Assembly (NCBI RefSeq): GCF_041821145.1
Contig: NZ_JBGUBC010000008.1
Location: 1 to 64,000, forward strand
Direction: 5' to 3'
Length of the DNA: 64,000 bases
From: Halopenitus sp041821145
Lineage (GTDB): Archaea > Halobacteriota > Halobacteria > Halobacteriales > Haloferacaceae
Below the pieces are notes generated by a model. The model did not search any database. It was given only the letters and a program-made list of their open reading frames with translations, and was not told the DNA's origin. A program made the translations under genes and the position numbers. Shown here piece by piece: positions 25,053 to 33,803 of the stretch (positions within the stretch are counted from its first letter, which is position 1; each line of letters starts with the position of its first letter).

Positions 25053-27089
25053 TCACCCCACGTAGATCCAGGTGGCAAGCGCGATCGTCATCAGTATCAC
25101 CACGAATTTCACGCCCGATATGATGTCGGCGTTTCGGATGTAGCCGCTTATGAACCCCGAGAGGATCGCCTGGATGGTAACCGCATGAAAGAACAGAAGC
25201 GAGAGTAGCGCCGGATCGACGCCGCCGCCGAAGTTCATGTCGCCGGCCCCGCCTCCACCTCCCCCGCTACCGGAGTCGACGAGCTCTGCCATCACGTCGA
25301 TGAACTGCGTTTGCAGGATCGCCATCACGCCGAGAAGCGTCACGTAGGTCATAAGGATGATCGCGATCTGCATCCTGGTTCGCGACCGCCGCTCGCGATC
25401 GATATCGTCCTGGTTCTCGGAGGCCTGTGCTGCCGTCGTCAACACGTCGGTGATCTGCGAGGAGGCTTCCTGGGCCTCCGAGATGAGCTTTACCGTCCGT
25501 GCGAGCCGGGGAATGTGATACTTGTTGTTGAACTCGACGAGCGCCTCCCGAAGGCTCATCCCGTAGTTGACCTTCGCGTACATCACCTCGAACTCATCGG
25601 CGAGGCGGCCCGAGGAGGTGTCCGCGATCATGTCGATCGATTCCAGAAGCGTCTGTCCGGTATCGTTAGCTGACGAGAGCTTTCGAAGGTTCTCCGAGAG
25701 CTTTCCGACGACCGCCCCTCTGGACCGCTCGTGCCACTCGTGAAAGAACGCAAGCGGCAGGAGCGTGAGGTACACCGGAATGTATACCCACAGGACGGTA
25801 CTCCAGATCGGCTTTGCGATCCACGCGTCGACCGACAGCGGCGCCGCCCCGACGGCGATCGCGCTCGCGATCAACACGGTTGCTGCTGGAATCGTCAACG
25901 CCAGCGTGTAGATCGGATTCTCCTTGAAAAACAGGTGTGGGCTGTGCAACAGCTGTTTCGTTTTGTAGGTCCCCTCCCGGTCCTTGACGCGATCGAATAG
26001 GCTGAATCGGCCGACAAATCCCTCGATGAGACCGAGGTGGAGTAGTCCCTCCTTGCTTTCGGTTTCGAGCCGATCGCTCGTCCCCTGCGGGTGGAGGTAT
26101 CCGTCGCCGGGTTCGTCCTGTTTGACCGTCGAGACGAGCACCAAAAAGCCGATTCCGGTGAGCGGGATGAGGACGTAGACGGTGCCATAAAGCAGCCGGT
26201 CGTCGGAGTCGCCCATCATTCCCATGATGACGAGGATGATGATGAGAAGGAGCGGAAAAAGCGACAGCGTCATGTACATCTCCCCGAACAGCTCCAGCGT
26301 TTCGAGAGTCATCTCGCGTTGCTGTTTGGCGGTTCGAAGGTGCTTTTCCTTTTTGTCGTTCAGGAAGTGCTCCATGTCGCCGCCGGAGTTGATGATCGAG
26401 AGCATGTCGGTCAAAAACTGCGCGAGTTCGTCGGAGGGCGTCTCGATCGCCTGTTTGCGGATCGCGTTCCGATAGTCGGTCCCGAAATACTCCGTCTCGT
26501 TGACGATGCTTTGAAACTCCCGTGAGACCTCCCCGTAGGTATCCTCGGCGTCCGCCATCGATCGGAGGATTTCGAGTTGGTTGAGCCCCCCGACCGAGAG
26601 CGCGTACATGAACGACACCGAATCAGAAAGCAACATGTTGATCTCGCGTTTCCTGGCCGACGATCGCGAGTACGGTATCGAAAGGACCCCGCCGAATCCC
26701 GCCGCGAACCCGATCGAACCGAAGACGATCCCGGCGAGGAACACCGCCGTCGGCACGATGAGCGAGCGCATGAACGCGGCGACGCTCGGGTCGGAAACGG
26801 GGATCCCGAGACGGAGCGCCTCAGGGTCGACGATCCCGAGCGCGAAGACCGAATAGCTCACGAACGTTCCGACGGCCCAAAGCGACAGCCCCGAGATGAT
26901 CCCAAGCGCAAGCGCCTTGGAGATGAACAGCTCGACGGTGTCGGCCATTCTCGCCTCCGTCAGCTTCGTCTCGATGTCGGCGACAAGATCGCCGTCGGAA
27001 TCGAAGAGCAACTGGAAAACGGGGTAGAATAACTCCCCGAGTACGTCGAGCCCCCCCGACTCACCCTCCACTTCCGTGCCAAAGCTCAT
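25053..27089 (-). CDS. pilC: Type II/IV secretion system membrane platform protein (PilC/TadC family)
   Basis: This 678-residue polytopic membrane protein contains two type II secretion F domains, the inner platform on which the PilB ATPase acts. Each half carries a cytoplasmic helical domain followed by paired TM helices (for example ISLFPLLLIIILVIMGMMG near the middle and a final ILSGFISGYIRN region). A glycine tract (SGSGGGGGGAGD) lies in a loop near the C-terminus. It follows the ATPase gene by 48 bp and precedes five pilin-like genes. An archaellum platform (FlaJ) is unlikely because the rest of an archaellum locus is absent. Confidence 0.88.
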   Translation of the reverse strand: MSFGTEVEGESGGLDVLGELFYPVFQLLFDSDGDLVADIETKLTEARMADTVELFISKALALGIISGLSLWAVGTFVSYSVFALGIVDPEALRLGIPVSDPSVAAFMRSLIVPTAVFLAGIVFGSIGFAAGFGGVLSIPYSRSSARKREINMLLSDSVSFMYALSVGGLNQLEILRSMADAEDTYGEVSREFQSIVNETEYFGTDYRNAIRKQAIETPSDELAQFLTDMLSIINSGGDMEHFLNDKKEKHLRTAKQQREMTLETLELFGEMYMTLSLFPLLLIIILVIMGMMGDSDDRLLYGTVYVLIPLTGIGFLVLVSTVKQDEPGDGYLHPQGTSDRLETESKEGLLHLGLIEGFVGRFSLFDRVKDREGTYKTKQLLHSPHLFFKENPIYTLALTIPAATVLIASAIAVGAAPLSVDAWIAKPIWSTVLWVYIPVYLTLLPLAFFHEWHERSRGAVVGKLSENLRKLSSANDTGQTLLESIDMIADTSSGRLADEFEVMYAKVNYGMSLREALVEFNNKYHIPRLARTVKLISEAQEASSQITDVLTTAAQASENQDDIDRERRSRTRMQIAIILMTYVTLLGVMAILQTQFIDVMAELVDSGSGGGGGGAGDMNFGGGVDPALLSLLFFHAVTIQAILSGFISGYIRNADIISGVKFVVILMTIALATWIYVG

Positions 27090-27137
27090 GGCCGTTCACC
27101 CGAAGGGTTCCGTTCCGGTATCGCGGTCACACACGAG

Positions 27138-30100
27138 TCAGTCACTATTGTCCTCCGGTGTTTTGAACCGCCACTCGTCGATCTCGGCTGTGTCGTCATC
27201 GTCGCCCTGATCGCCGTCGTTATCGTCCTCATCATCGACATCCCTGTCGCCCTGACCACCATCCTCATCGTCGTCCCGATTTCTGTCCCCATCGTCGGGA
27301 CCCCTGTCGCCCTGAGCGCCGTCGTTATCGTCCTCATCATCGACCCCCCTGTCATCCCGATCGCCCGTATCGGCCACATCGTCCCGATCACTCCTTTCGT
27401 CCTCGGCGTTTTCGCTATCCTCCCCACCTAGGATGACTCCCGTACCGTCGCCGACGCCAGCACGTCCGTCATCCGTATCCCCGGAAGTCGGTTCCGCCGG
27501 GTCGGGTTCCTCGCGATCGAGTTCGATCGATGGCTCCGAATCGACTTCGGTGCGATCGGCTGTTCCGGACGATTCCGTCCGGTCCGTCTCGTCGCCGGTC
27601 GATCGTGGGGGATCGTCGCCGACGTCGGTCGAGGCGTCGGTGGAATCCGATCCGGTCGAGGCGTCCGGGTTCGAGAGATCCAGCGGTTCCCGGAGGTCAT
27701 CGTCAGATTCCTCGGAATCGTCCGAGGTCGAATCAGCGGCTGCGATCGATTCGTCGGTTCCCGATCCGAACTCGTCGGCCCGCTCGGAGTCGTCGGAAGT
27801 CGCGGACGGCTCGTCGTCCGCTTCGGATTCCGGGTCCGCGGACTGTACGTCGCTTCGGAGGTCGTCCGCGTCCGTCATGGCACTGAGATCGTCCGCGTCC
27901 GTCGTGGTGTCTCGATCGTCTTGGTCGTCGTCATCATCAGGCTTCACCTCGACGTCGGCTTCCGGTTGTACCTCGACGAGCGCCTCGGCGACGGAGTCGG
28001 GGACGGTATCGCGATAGCGTTCAAAGATATCCTCGGCCTCTTCGAGGATCGCCGCGGCCTCCCGTTTGCCCTCCTCGTCGGGGTCGGGGCGGGGAACCAT
28101 CGCCTCGGTTTCGGCTTCAACGTTGATCTGCACCGACTCCATCTCCCGGAGGTCCTCAAGCGAGCGTTTCAGGTCATCGTTGGCCATCAACGCGAGGATC
28201 GTCTCCGGATCGTTGATGAACGCCTGGGCGGTCGCGGCCACCTCCGCATAGGTGTTGAGGTCGTGATCGATGAGGTACGCCAAGACGATGCGGCGTTTAA
28301 ACATCTCCTCGGAGAGCGTTTCCTGGGTCCAGCCGCGATCGAATTTGATCTCCTCAAGAGTGTTCGACTCGCCCATCTGGAGGAATTCGTCCGTCTCGGC
28401 CTGCCACTGATAGACGTCCTGGACGTTGATCTCGTCGTTTTCGGCGTCGTAGTGGTTGATCTCGGTGATCGATTTGTTTCGGCGGACCTTCCGACCCTGG
28501 ACCCGTGTCGACGTCTGAATCGAGACGAGATCGAGGGCGGTGAACATCGTCTTCGAGACGTTGATCGGGTCGGTGGTGAACCGCTTGAGAACCTCGCCGA
28601 CCGAGTCGGCGTGGAACGTCGTATAGGTCGTGTGACCCGTCGACATAACCTGAAAGAGGGTTCGACCCTCCTCGCCGCGGATCTCGCCCATCACGATGTA
28701 GTCGGGACGCTGTCGCAACGCCGCCTCGAGCAGGTCGAACTCGTCGACATCGCCTTTGTCGTCGTCGCTAAAGGACGGGCGCGTCACCGAGGCGATCCAG
28801 TTGCGCTGGGGGAGTTCGACCTCCCGGGTGTCCTCGATCGAGACGATCTTCGAGTTCGACGGGATGAAAAGCGAGACCGCGTTCAGGCTCGTCGTCTTTC
28901 CGGAGGCGGTACCGCCGGCGAAGATGAGCGATTTGTGGTTCTCGATACACAGCCACAGGAAGGCCATCTCGTCGAGCGAGAACGTCCGCCAGTTGATGAG
29001 ATCGACCGGCGTGAACGGGACGTCCTTGAACTGCCGGATCGTGTAGTTCGTGCCGTGATCGGAGACCTCCTTGCCGAGGGTGAGCTGTGCACGCGACCCG
29101 TCGGGGAGAGTACAGTCGACCTGTGGGGATCGCTTCGAGATCCCCTTGCCGGATCGCTGTGCGAGTTTGACGACGAAATCGTCGAGTTCCGTTCGTTCGT
29201 GATGGATGTTGGAGATGATCTGCTCGTATTCGGAATGATAGACGAACACCGGCGAGTTGTATCCGTCACACGAGATATCCTCGACGTTGATGTCGAATTT
29301 GATCGGATCGATCCGCTCGTAGCCGATGAAGTCGCGCTGGAGAAAGTACAACAGTTTTTGGACCTGATACTCGGTGAGCGTCTCCGGATCGTCGTCAAGG
29401 ACCGCCGACTCCGGACGAGCGGAGAGTCCCTCGATGTACTCGACGGTCTCGGAAGCGGATTCATACCCGAGAGCCCCCGCGATCCGGGCGGCGATCCCGT
29501 CGGTTGGCTCAAATCCGAATCGATCGAGAACGCTCGCGAGCGGACCCGACTCCGATTCCGAGGAGTACAGGTCGTACCGATCCAAAAGCGTGTACGTCTC
29601 CTCGGCGATCACCTCGCGTCGGAAGTCCTCGTCGCCGCCGGCGATCGACTCGTCGGCGTATTTGATCGAGGTCCGGAGCTTGCCGGTGAGATACGACTGC
29701 AGCTCCGTTTCGATCTCGGTCATGTACGGCTGGATCGCGTAGTACTTCCGCTCGTTTTCCTTCGTCGAGTGGAAGATGATCACGAACGCGTACGGCTCGT
29801 TCACCCAGTAGCGTTCCAGTTCCTGAAAGTGGGACTTCTTCGTGTTCGGGACCGACTTTTCGAGATCATATCGGTTGACGAGTGTTGTGGTCCCGTCGGG
29901 ATCCGAGAAGAACGCGTCCTCGTCGATATCGTCGGCGACGTTGACCGTTCGCTCGTCGACGATCTCGTCGAGATCGGAGCCCGTCTCGCCGGCGGCGGCC
30001 AGGACGCTTTCGATCGCCGTCGGATCGAATCCGAGATCGTCCGACGGGTCGAAGGTCTCGGGCTCGCCGTCGGCGGTCGTCGGCGGATCCCCGGCCGCGT

Positions 30101-30497
30101 CATAAAAGTACTCGCGTTTGTACTCCTCCCACGTGTAGTAATCCTTCTTGACGGGCGTCCGATCGAGGTCGTATCGATCGCTACATCGGACCCGAACCGT
30201 CTCGCCGACCGACGCCGCGACCCCGATCCGATCGGGAAGCATCTCCGGATCAAACCCGAGAAAATCGGCTGGATCGATCCCGACGCGGTCCCAGTCCGTC
30301 TCGGAGGGAGGAGCCTCCGCGTCCGCGGTAGGTCGCTCGCGGAGGCGATCGGCCGCGTCCTCGTGGCCGTGCTCGCGCAGGAACGCCTCCCAGGTGTACT
30401 CGCCAGCGGTCGTGCCGTCCCCCCGTCCGGACGTCGGTGACGGCGATGACCCATCCGATTCAGGATCGACATCGCCGTCGACGTCCTCAATTGCCAT
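27138..30497 (-). CDS. pilB: Type II/IV secretion system ATPase (PilB/TadA family) with a long acidic tail
   Basis: This hexameric ATPase powers assembly of type IV pilus-like filaments. After an acidic N-terminal region, an N2-type domain leads to the Walker A motif FAGGTASGKTTS (about residues 525-536), SIEDTREVELPQRNW and the Walker B region YIVMGEIRGEEG, followed by a His box (STGHTTYTTFHAD). At about 1119 residues it is long because roughly the last 275 residues are almost purely Asp, Glu, Ser, Thr and Gly, with internal repeats, ending in DEWRFKTPEDNSD. The ATG at 30497 has a TATA-like CTTTTTGG about 30 nt upstream. It is the first gene of the pilus locus. Confidence 0.9.
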   Translation of the reverse strand: MAIEDVDGDVDPESDGSSPSPTSGRGDGTTAGEYTWEAFLREHGHEDAADRLRERPTADAEAPPSETDWDRVGIDPADFLGFDPEMLPDRIGVAASVGETVRVRCSDRYDLDRTPVKKDYYTWEEYKREYFYDAAGDPPTTADGEPETFDPSDDLGFDPTAIESVLAAAGETGSDLDEIVDERTVNVADDIDEDAFFSDPDGTTTLVNRYDLEKSVPNTKKSHFQELERYWVNEPYAFVIIFHSTKENERKYYAIQPYMTEIETELQSYLTGKLRTSIKYADESIAGGDEDFRREVIAEETYTLLDRYDLYSSESESGPLASVLDRFGFEPTDGIAARIAGALGYESASETVEYIEGLSARPESAVLDDDPETLTEYQVQKLLYFLQRDFIGYERIDPIKFDINVEDISCDGYNSPVFVYHSEYEQIISNIHHERTELDDFVVKLAQRSGKGISKRSPQVDCTLPDGSRAQLTLGKEVSDHGTNYTIRQFKDVPFTPVDLINWRTFSLDEMAFLWLCIENHKSLIFAGGTASGKTTSLNAVSLFIPSNSKIVSIEDTREVELPQRNWIASVTRPSFSDDDKGDVDEFDLLEAALRQRPDYIVMGEIRGEEGRTLFQVMSTGHTTYTTFHADSVGEVLKRFTTDPINVSKTMFTALDLVSIQTSTRVQGRKVRRNKSITEINHYDAENDEINVQDVYQWQAETDEFLQMGESNTLEEIKFDRGWTQETLSEEMFKRRIVLAYLIDHDLNTYAEVAATAQAFINDPETILALMANDDLKRSLEDLREMESVQINVEAETEAMVPRPDPDEEGKREAAAILEEAEDIFERYRDTVPDSVAEALVEVQPEADVEVKPDDDDDQDDRDTTTDADDLSAMTDADDLRSDVQSADPESEADDEPSATSDDSERADEFGSGTDESIAAADSTSDDSEESDDDLREPLDLSNPDASTGSDSTDASTDVGDDPPRSTGDETDRTESSGTADRTEVDSEPSIELDREEPDPAEPTSGDTDDGRAGVGDGTGVILGGEDSENAEDERSDRDDVADTGDRDDRGVDDEDDNDGAQGDRGPDDGDRNRDDDEDGGQGDRDVDDEDDNDGDQGDDDDTAEIDEWRFKTPEDNSD
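27202..27354 (-). repeat. Imperfect 48-bp direct repeat in the acidic tail of pilB
   Basis: Positions 27202-27249 and 27307-27354 are nearly identical and 105 bp (35 codons) apart. Both encode VDDEDDNDG with a following Q-G-D. Related shorter copies lie between them. Confidence 0.8.
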
Positions 30498-30604
30498 GGT
30501 CCGAACCAATCGCGGCAGAGCCAAAAAGGCTTCCACCGTTCCCGTCAACGAGCCAACGAGAGCGCCGAACGCGGCCGGATTGGGTTCGAGTTACGGTAAT
30601 AGGC

Positions 30605-30682
30605 CGTTCCCGACGTCGGTGGTGAGGAGGTCGTTTCCGGCGTCGGTAGTGACGTGGTCGTCCCCGACGTCGCATGGGTGGT
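30605..30682 (+). repeat. Three imperfect 27-bp tandem repeats in the gap upstream of pilB
   Basis: Units at 30605-30631, 30632-30658 and 30659-30682 share the core CGTTCCCGACGTCGGT with a few changes; the last is 3 bp shorter. The period is nine codons, but no convincing gene covers it. Apart from the divergent promoters I see nothing else in the 30498-30818 gap. Confidence 0.7.
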
Positions 30683-30818
30683 TCGCATCAGTCTCCGTGT
30701 GTCAGGTCCCGTGTATCTCGCACGGAGTGTCCCGTTCATCCCGGGGCATAAGGTGGCTCGCCGCTTGTCCCTCTCCCGACCCGCGAGGTTTTTCGCGGCA
30801 GGAATCCGATGAGGTGAT

Positions 30819-31487
30819 GTGGCACCGATCGGTCGACTCCGCGATCCCGACGTTCGACGTCGAATCCGAGAGGCGTTCGCCCGGGAGTTGCTTGGCGATC
30901 CACGGAGCTTGACGAGCGTGCTCGCGATCTGTGCCGTCGGCATCCTCGTCGGGGGTCGCTATTACGTCGCGACGATGGCGTCCGTTCCGACGCTTTTGTG
31001 GCCACTATATGCCGACTCGCCGATGGCGCTCGCGCTCGCGATGCTTGCGCTCGCGACCCTGCTTCCGACGGTCGGAGCCGGCGAGGACGTGATCGAAGCC
31101 CCGGTCAATCGTCCGCTCGCGTACCTCCACACGCTGGCGTTCGTCTGGCTCGTGAAGTACGGTCTGTGGCCGCTTGCGGCGCTCCACATCCGCCCGGAGT
31201 TATATCTCGGAGCACCGAACGCGCTCATCTCCTACTGGGGGATCCTCCTCACGCACCTGGCGTTCGTCGGGCTCGCGTTACTCCTGCCCGCGATCGGGCG
31301 CACAACGCGGGGCGCGCTGGCACTCGCGATGGGGCTGTCGCTTCTCAACGACGTCGTCGATTACGGATTCGGCTATCACCCGCCGTTGCATTACGAACCC
31401 GGATTCGCCCTGCCGACGGCGACGGTCGTCGCGGGGGTGTTCGCGGTGGCGCTTGCCGCCCGGTCGTTCCGTCGGCTCGAGTCGTGA
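30819..31487 (+). CDS. DUF1405 family integral membrane protein
   Basis: This 222-residue protein has six or so TM segments. Family features are the VGGRYYVATM region after the first helix, the PLYADSPMAL turn, and a conserved LNDVVDYGFGYHPPL loop in the C-terminal half. DUF1405 proteins occur across archaea and Bacillus with unknown function. The start is a GTG at 30819 in the frame VAPIGRLRD; nearby ATGs are out of frame. It is divergent from pilB and followed by the repeat region before tRNA-Arg. Confidence 0.82.
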   Translation: MAPIGRLRDPDVRRRIREAFARELLGDPRSLTSVLAICAVGILVGGRYYVATMASVPTLLWPLYADSPMALALAMLALATLLPTVGAGEDVIEAPVNRPLAYLHTLAFVWLVKYGLWPLAALHIRPELYLGAPNALISYWGILLTHLAFVGLALLLPAIGRTTRGALALAMGLSLLNDVVDYGFGYHPPLHYEPGFALPTATVVAGVFAVALAARSFRRLES

Positions 31488-31620
31488 AATCCGTGTACCC
31501 GGGACCGAACCGCTCGACCGGAAGCCCGCAAGCGACGAGTTCGAAACGCCACGCGAACCACGAGAAGGGTTCAAGAAAAGACCGTTCTGTGGGAGTTCGA
31601 ACCACAGACGAATCATCAGG
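31488..31620. other. Gap with a T-arm-like palindrome
   Basis: This stretch follows the DUF1405 gene and, with the adjacent repeats, makes a gene-free gap of about 308 bp. It contains CTGTGG and CCACAG flanking GAGTTCGAA (about 31585-31610), which looks like a stray tRNA T-arm. I see no gene. Confidence 0.4.
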
Positions 31621-31742
31621 GAAGGACGCGGCGGGAGTCCCGCAACCAAGCAGAATCTACGGACCAAAAGGAAGGACGCGGCGGGAGTCCCACAATCAAA
31701 CAGAATCTACAGACCAAAAGGAAGGACGCGGCGGGAGTCCCG
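31621..31742 (-). repeat. 50-bp tandem repeats containing the tRNA-Arg 3' end
   Basis: Units start at 31621, 31671 and 31721 (the last is partial). Each begins GGACGCGGCGGGAGTCCC, nearly the reverse complement of the acceptor/T-arm end of the tRNA-Arg that lies 55 bp further on, then continues with CAGAATCTAC and ACCAAAAG. The first two differ at a handful of positions. They are on the tRNA's 3' side. Confidence 0.85.
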
Positions 31743-31771
31743 CAAGCGAACGCAGTGAGCGAGTGGGACTA

Positions 31772-31806
31772 CGCCGCGTCCGCGAGCGAAGCGAGCGGAC
31801 GCGGCG
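31772..31806 (-). repeat. Inverted repeat that includes the tRNA-Arg acceptor strand
   Basis: A perfect 12-bp stem (31772-31783 with 31795-31806) encloses an 11-nt loop. The right arm contains the 3' acceptor strand and discriminator of tRNA-Arg, so the trailer could pair with the tRNA end instead of the 5' acceptor strand. Confidence 0.75.
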
Positions 31807-31868
31807 GGATTCGAACCCGCGATCGAGAGGTTAGGAACCTCTCGCCCTATCCACTAGGCCACGCGTCC
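31796..31868 (-). tRNA. tRNA-Arg (anticodon CCT)
   Basis: A 73-nt cloverleaf is read on the minus strand. The acceptor GGACGCG pairs with CGCGTCC, the D-arm contains GCCTAGTGGATAGGGC, the anticodon stem AGAGG/CCTCT encloses loop TTCCTAA with anticodon CCT, and the T-arm is GCGGG TTCGAAT CCCGC. The discriminator is G; CCA is not encoded. Tandem copies of its 3' end lie downstream. Confidence 0.96.
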
Positions 31869-31899
31869 AATCAAAAGGAGATAGGCCCGGACGAGTGGA

Positions 31900-32223
31900 T
31901 CACGACGACGTCTCGGAGGTCGTCTCGGATTCGGATTCCGTCTCCGGTTCCGTCTCGTCTACGTCGTCGGCATCGGTCGTTTCTGTACGCTCGGTCGACT
32001 CGGTCGTCTCGGATTCGGAGTCCGAGTCGGGCTCGCCTTGCATCTCTTGAAGCTCCTCTTCGACCTCCTCGCGTCCCTTCTTGAACTCGCCCATTGCCTG
32101 ACCGGTGGAGCGAGCGAGTTTCGGGATCTTCTGGGCCCCGAACAACAGGACGAGGACGAGCAGGATGATGAGCAGTTCGGGACCGACTGGAAGCGGGCCG
32201 AACAGTGGAATCGAGGGTATCAT
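31900..32223 (-). CDS. tatA: Sec-independent (twin-arginine) translocase TatA-type subunit
   Basis: This is a small Tat pore-forming subunit, essential for folded-protein export, the dominant secretion route in haloarchaea. It shows the expected short hydrophobic helix (LLIILLVLVLLFGAQKIP, about 18-35), the FG-x-x-K-x-P hinge, and an amphipathic helix (RSTGQAMGEFKKGREEVEEEL). The last 45 residues are a Ser/Thr/Glu/Asp tail. A TATA-like element (about 32245-32256, minus strand) predicts a leaderless message. No tatC is nearby. Confidence 0.92.
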   Translation of the reverse strand: MIPSIPLFGPLPVGPELLIILLVLVLLFGAQKIPKLARSTGQAMGEFKKGREEVEEELQEMQGEPDSDSESETTESTERTETTDADDVDETEPETESESETTSETSS

Positions 32224-32369
32224 CTCAACTCGCAGTAGCCCGGTTATTATTATATGCCTTTTGCTCCCGGGGGGACTATTTCGCCCATCGACGATCGATC
32301 ACGGCCGCTAGCGCGCCACCGCTCCGTCGAAGCCACAACGGTAAAACCCTCTGCGAACGACCGATCGAT

Positions 32370-32858
32370 ATGGTAACCACCGGCGATACCGCACCCGATT
32401 TCGAGGCGACGCGCGTCGGGGACGACGTCGAACCGATGCGGCTGTCCGACAACCTCGGCGACGGACCGGTCGTGCTCGCGTTCTTCCCGGCCGCGTTCAC
32501 CGGAACCTGTACGACCGAATTGTGTACGCTTCGCGACCGACTGGACCGGTTCGAGGCACTGAATGCGACCGTCTTCGGGATCAGCACGGATCTGCCCTAC
32601 GCGCTCTCGGAGTTTCGTACTCAAGAGGAGTTTACCTTCGACCTGCTTAGCGACGCCGGCCACGAGGCGATTGCCGCCTACGATGTCGTCGACTCCTTCG
32701 ATCACGTGGGGATCGACGAGATCGCCCGCCGGTCGGTATTCGTGATCGACGACGGAGGGACGATCGTGTACCGCTGGCTCGCCGACGAGCCTGGCCACGA
32801 ACCCCCCTACGACGACGTCGAGGCTGCAGTCGAGGAGGCTGCCGCCGAAGCCACTTGA
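32370..32858 (+). CDS. Peroxiredoxin (AhpE/Bcp type)
   Basis: This thiol peroxidase reduces H2O2 and organic hydroperoxides in the cytoplasm. It has the PxxxTxxC active site (Pro40, Thr44, Cys47 in PAAFTGTC) and a second cysteine at 52, matching the CxxxxC pattern of atypical two-Cys Bcp enzymes. The length of 162 residues is normal. I chose the ATG at 32370 because the conserved TGDTAPDFEATRVGD opening starts there. It is divergent from tatA and adjacent to an HD-domain gene. Confidence 0.9.
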   Translation: MVTTGDTAPDFEATRVGDDVEPMRLSDNLGDGPVVLAFFPAAFTGTCTTELCTLRDRLDRFEALNATVFGISTDLPYALSEFRTQEEFTFDLLSDAGHEAIAAYDVVDSFDHVGIDEIARRSVFVIDDGGTIVYRWLADEPGHEPPYDDVEAAVEEAAAEAT

Positions 32859-32935
32859 CGACGGCGCACCGAGCCTGACGACGGCGCGCTGACCTGCAGG
32901 GGGGTTTTTATCTTCGGGAGCGCGAGCAACGAGAC

Positions 32936-33754
32936 ATGGATGACGTCGACGACCAGCCGATGCAACGGCGGGAATACGACCCGGATATGGACCACGCCTT
33001 TCCCGACGAGCGCCTGAACGAGGTGCTTTCGGCGATCGAATCCGATCCGGAGATCGGGACGTATCTGAAGGCCCAAAACGTCAATGCAGTGGATAGAATG
33101 GGGTACAACGACCACGGAGAGAAACACATCGAGATCGTCAGAGACCGCGCGCTCCGGCTCTACGACCTGCTCAAACACGGTGGGGTCGAGTTCAACGGTG
33201 CCCGCGACCAGGGCCTCGAGGAGGCCGACGAATCCGTGATCATCGCGCTTGCGGCGACGCTTCACGACATCGGACACGTCGTCCATCGAGACGACCACAC
33301 CTACTACTCGATACCGCTTGCGGCCGACCTACTCGACCGGTTTCTCGTCGACTTCTATGGGACCGAATCGGCCGTGCGCATGAAAGCGGAGGTATTACAC
33401 GCGATCCTCTGTCACCACACCGAGGAGAATCCCCTTACGGAGGAGGCGGGTGTCATCAGGATCGCGGACGGACTCGACATGGAGCGGGGACGCTCGCGGA
33501 TCCCCTACGAGAAAGGCGGCCGCGGCATCAACACGATCTCCTCGCAGGCGATCGAACGCGTTTCGTTGGCTCCCGGAGCCGATCACGCCGTCGAAGTGGA
33601 GATCACGATGAACAACGCCGCCGGCGTCTATCAGGTGGACTCGCTTTTACAGTCCAAACTCGAGGGGTCGCTTCTGGAAACGGACATTCGGATCGTCGCG
33701 ATCAACACCAAAGGCGACGGCGAAGATCGGCTCGTCGAGCGGATCGAGTTGTAA
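32936..33754 (+). CDS. HD-domain metal-dependent phosphohydrolase
   Basis: This is a 272-residue protein with an HD superfamily core: His60 and His64 in NDHGEKH, the HD pair in ATLHDIGHVVH (His110, Asp111), and a later Asp in IADGLDMERG. These residues normally hold two divalent metals and cleave phosphoester bonds of nucleotides or cyclic dinucleotides. Residues 195-272 form a separate domain after the core. TTTTTATC about 28 nt upstream of the ATG suggests leaderless initiation. The substrate is unknown. Confidence 0.85.
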   Translation: MDDVDDQPMQRREYDPDMDHAFPDERLNEVLSAIESDPEIGTYLKAQNVNAVDRMGYNDHGEKHIEIVRDRALRLYDLLKHGGVEFNGARDQGLEEADESVIIALAATLHDIGHVVHRDDHTYYSIPLAADLLDRFLVDFYGTESAVRMKAEVLHAILCHHTEENPLTEEAGVIRIADGLDMERGRSRIPYEKGGRGINTISSQAIERVSLAPGADHAVEVEITMNNAAGVYQVDSLLQSKLEGSLLETDIRIVAINTKGDGEDRLVERIEL

Positions 33755-33803
33755 CGTTCCGTCAGGGGGCTTCGACGGCTCGCGATCCGAAACCGCCGAT
33801 CGT

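Noticed and set aside
27921..30440. 839-codon plus-strand frame opposite pilB
   Set aside because: It is antisense to the ATPase gene, which has all its motifs; long antisense frames are common at this GC content.
31621..31742. CRISPR-like array
   Set aside because: There are only two and a half units, the repeats are contiguous without unique spacers, and their content is tRNA-derived; no cas genes lie nearby.
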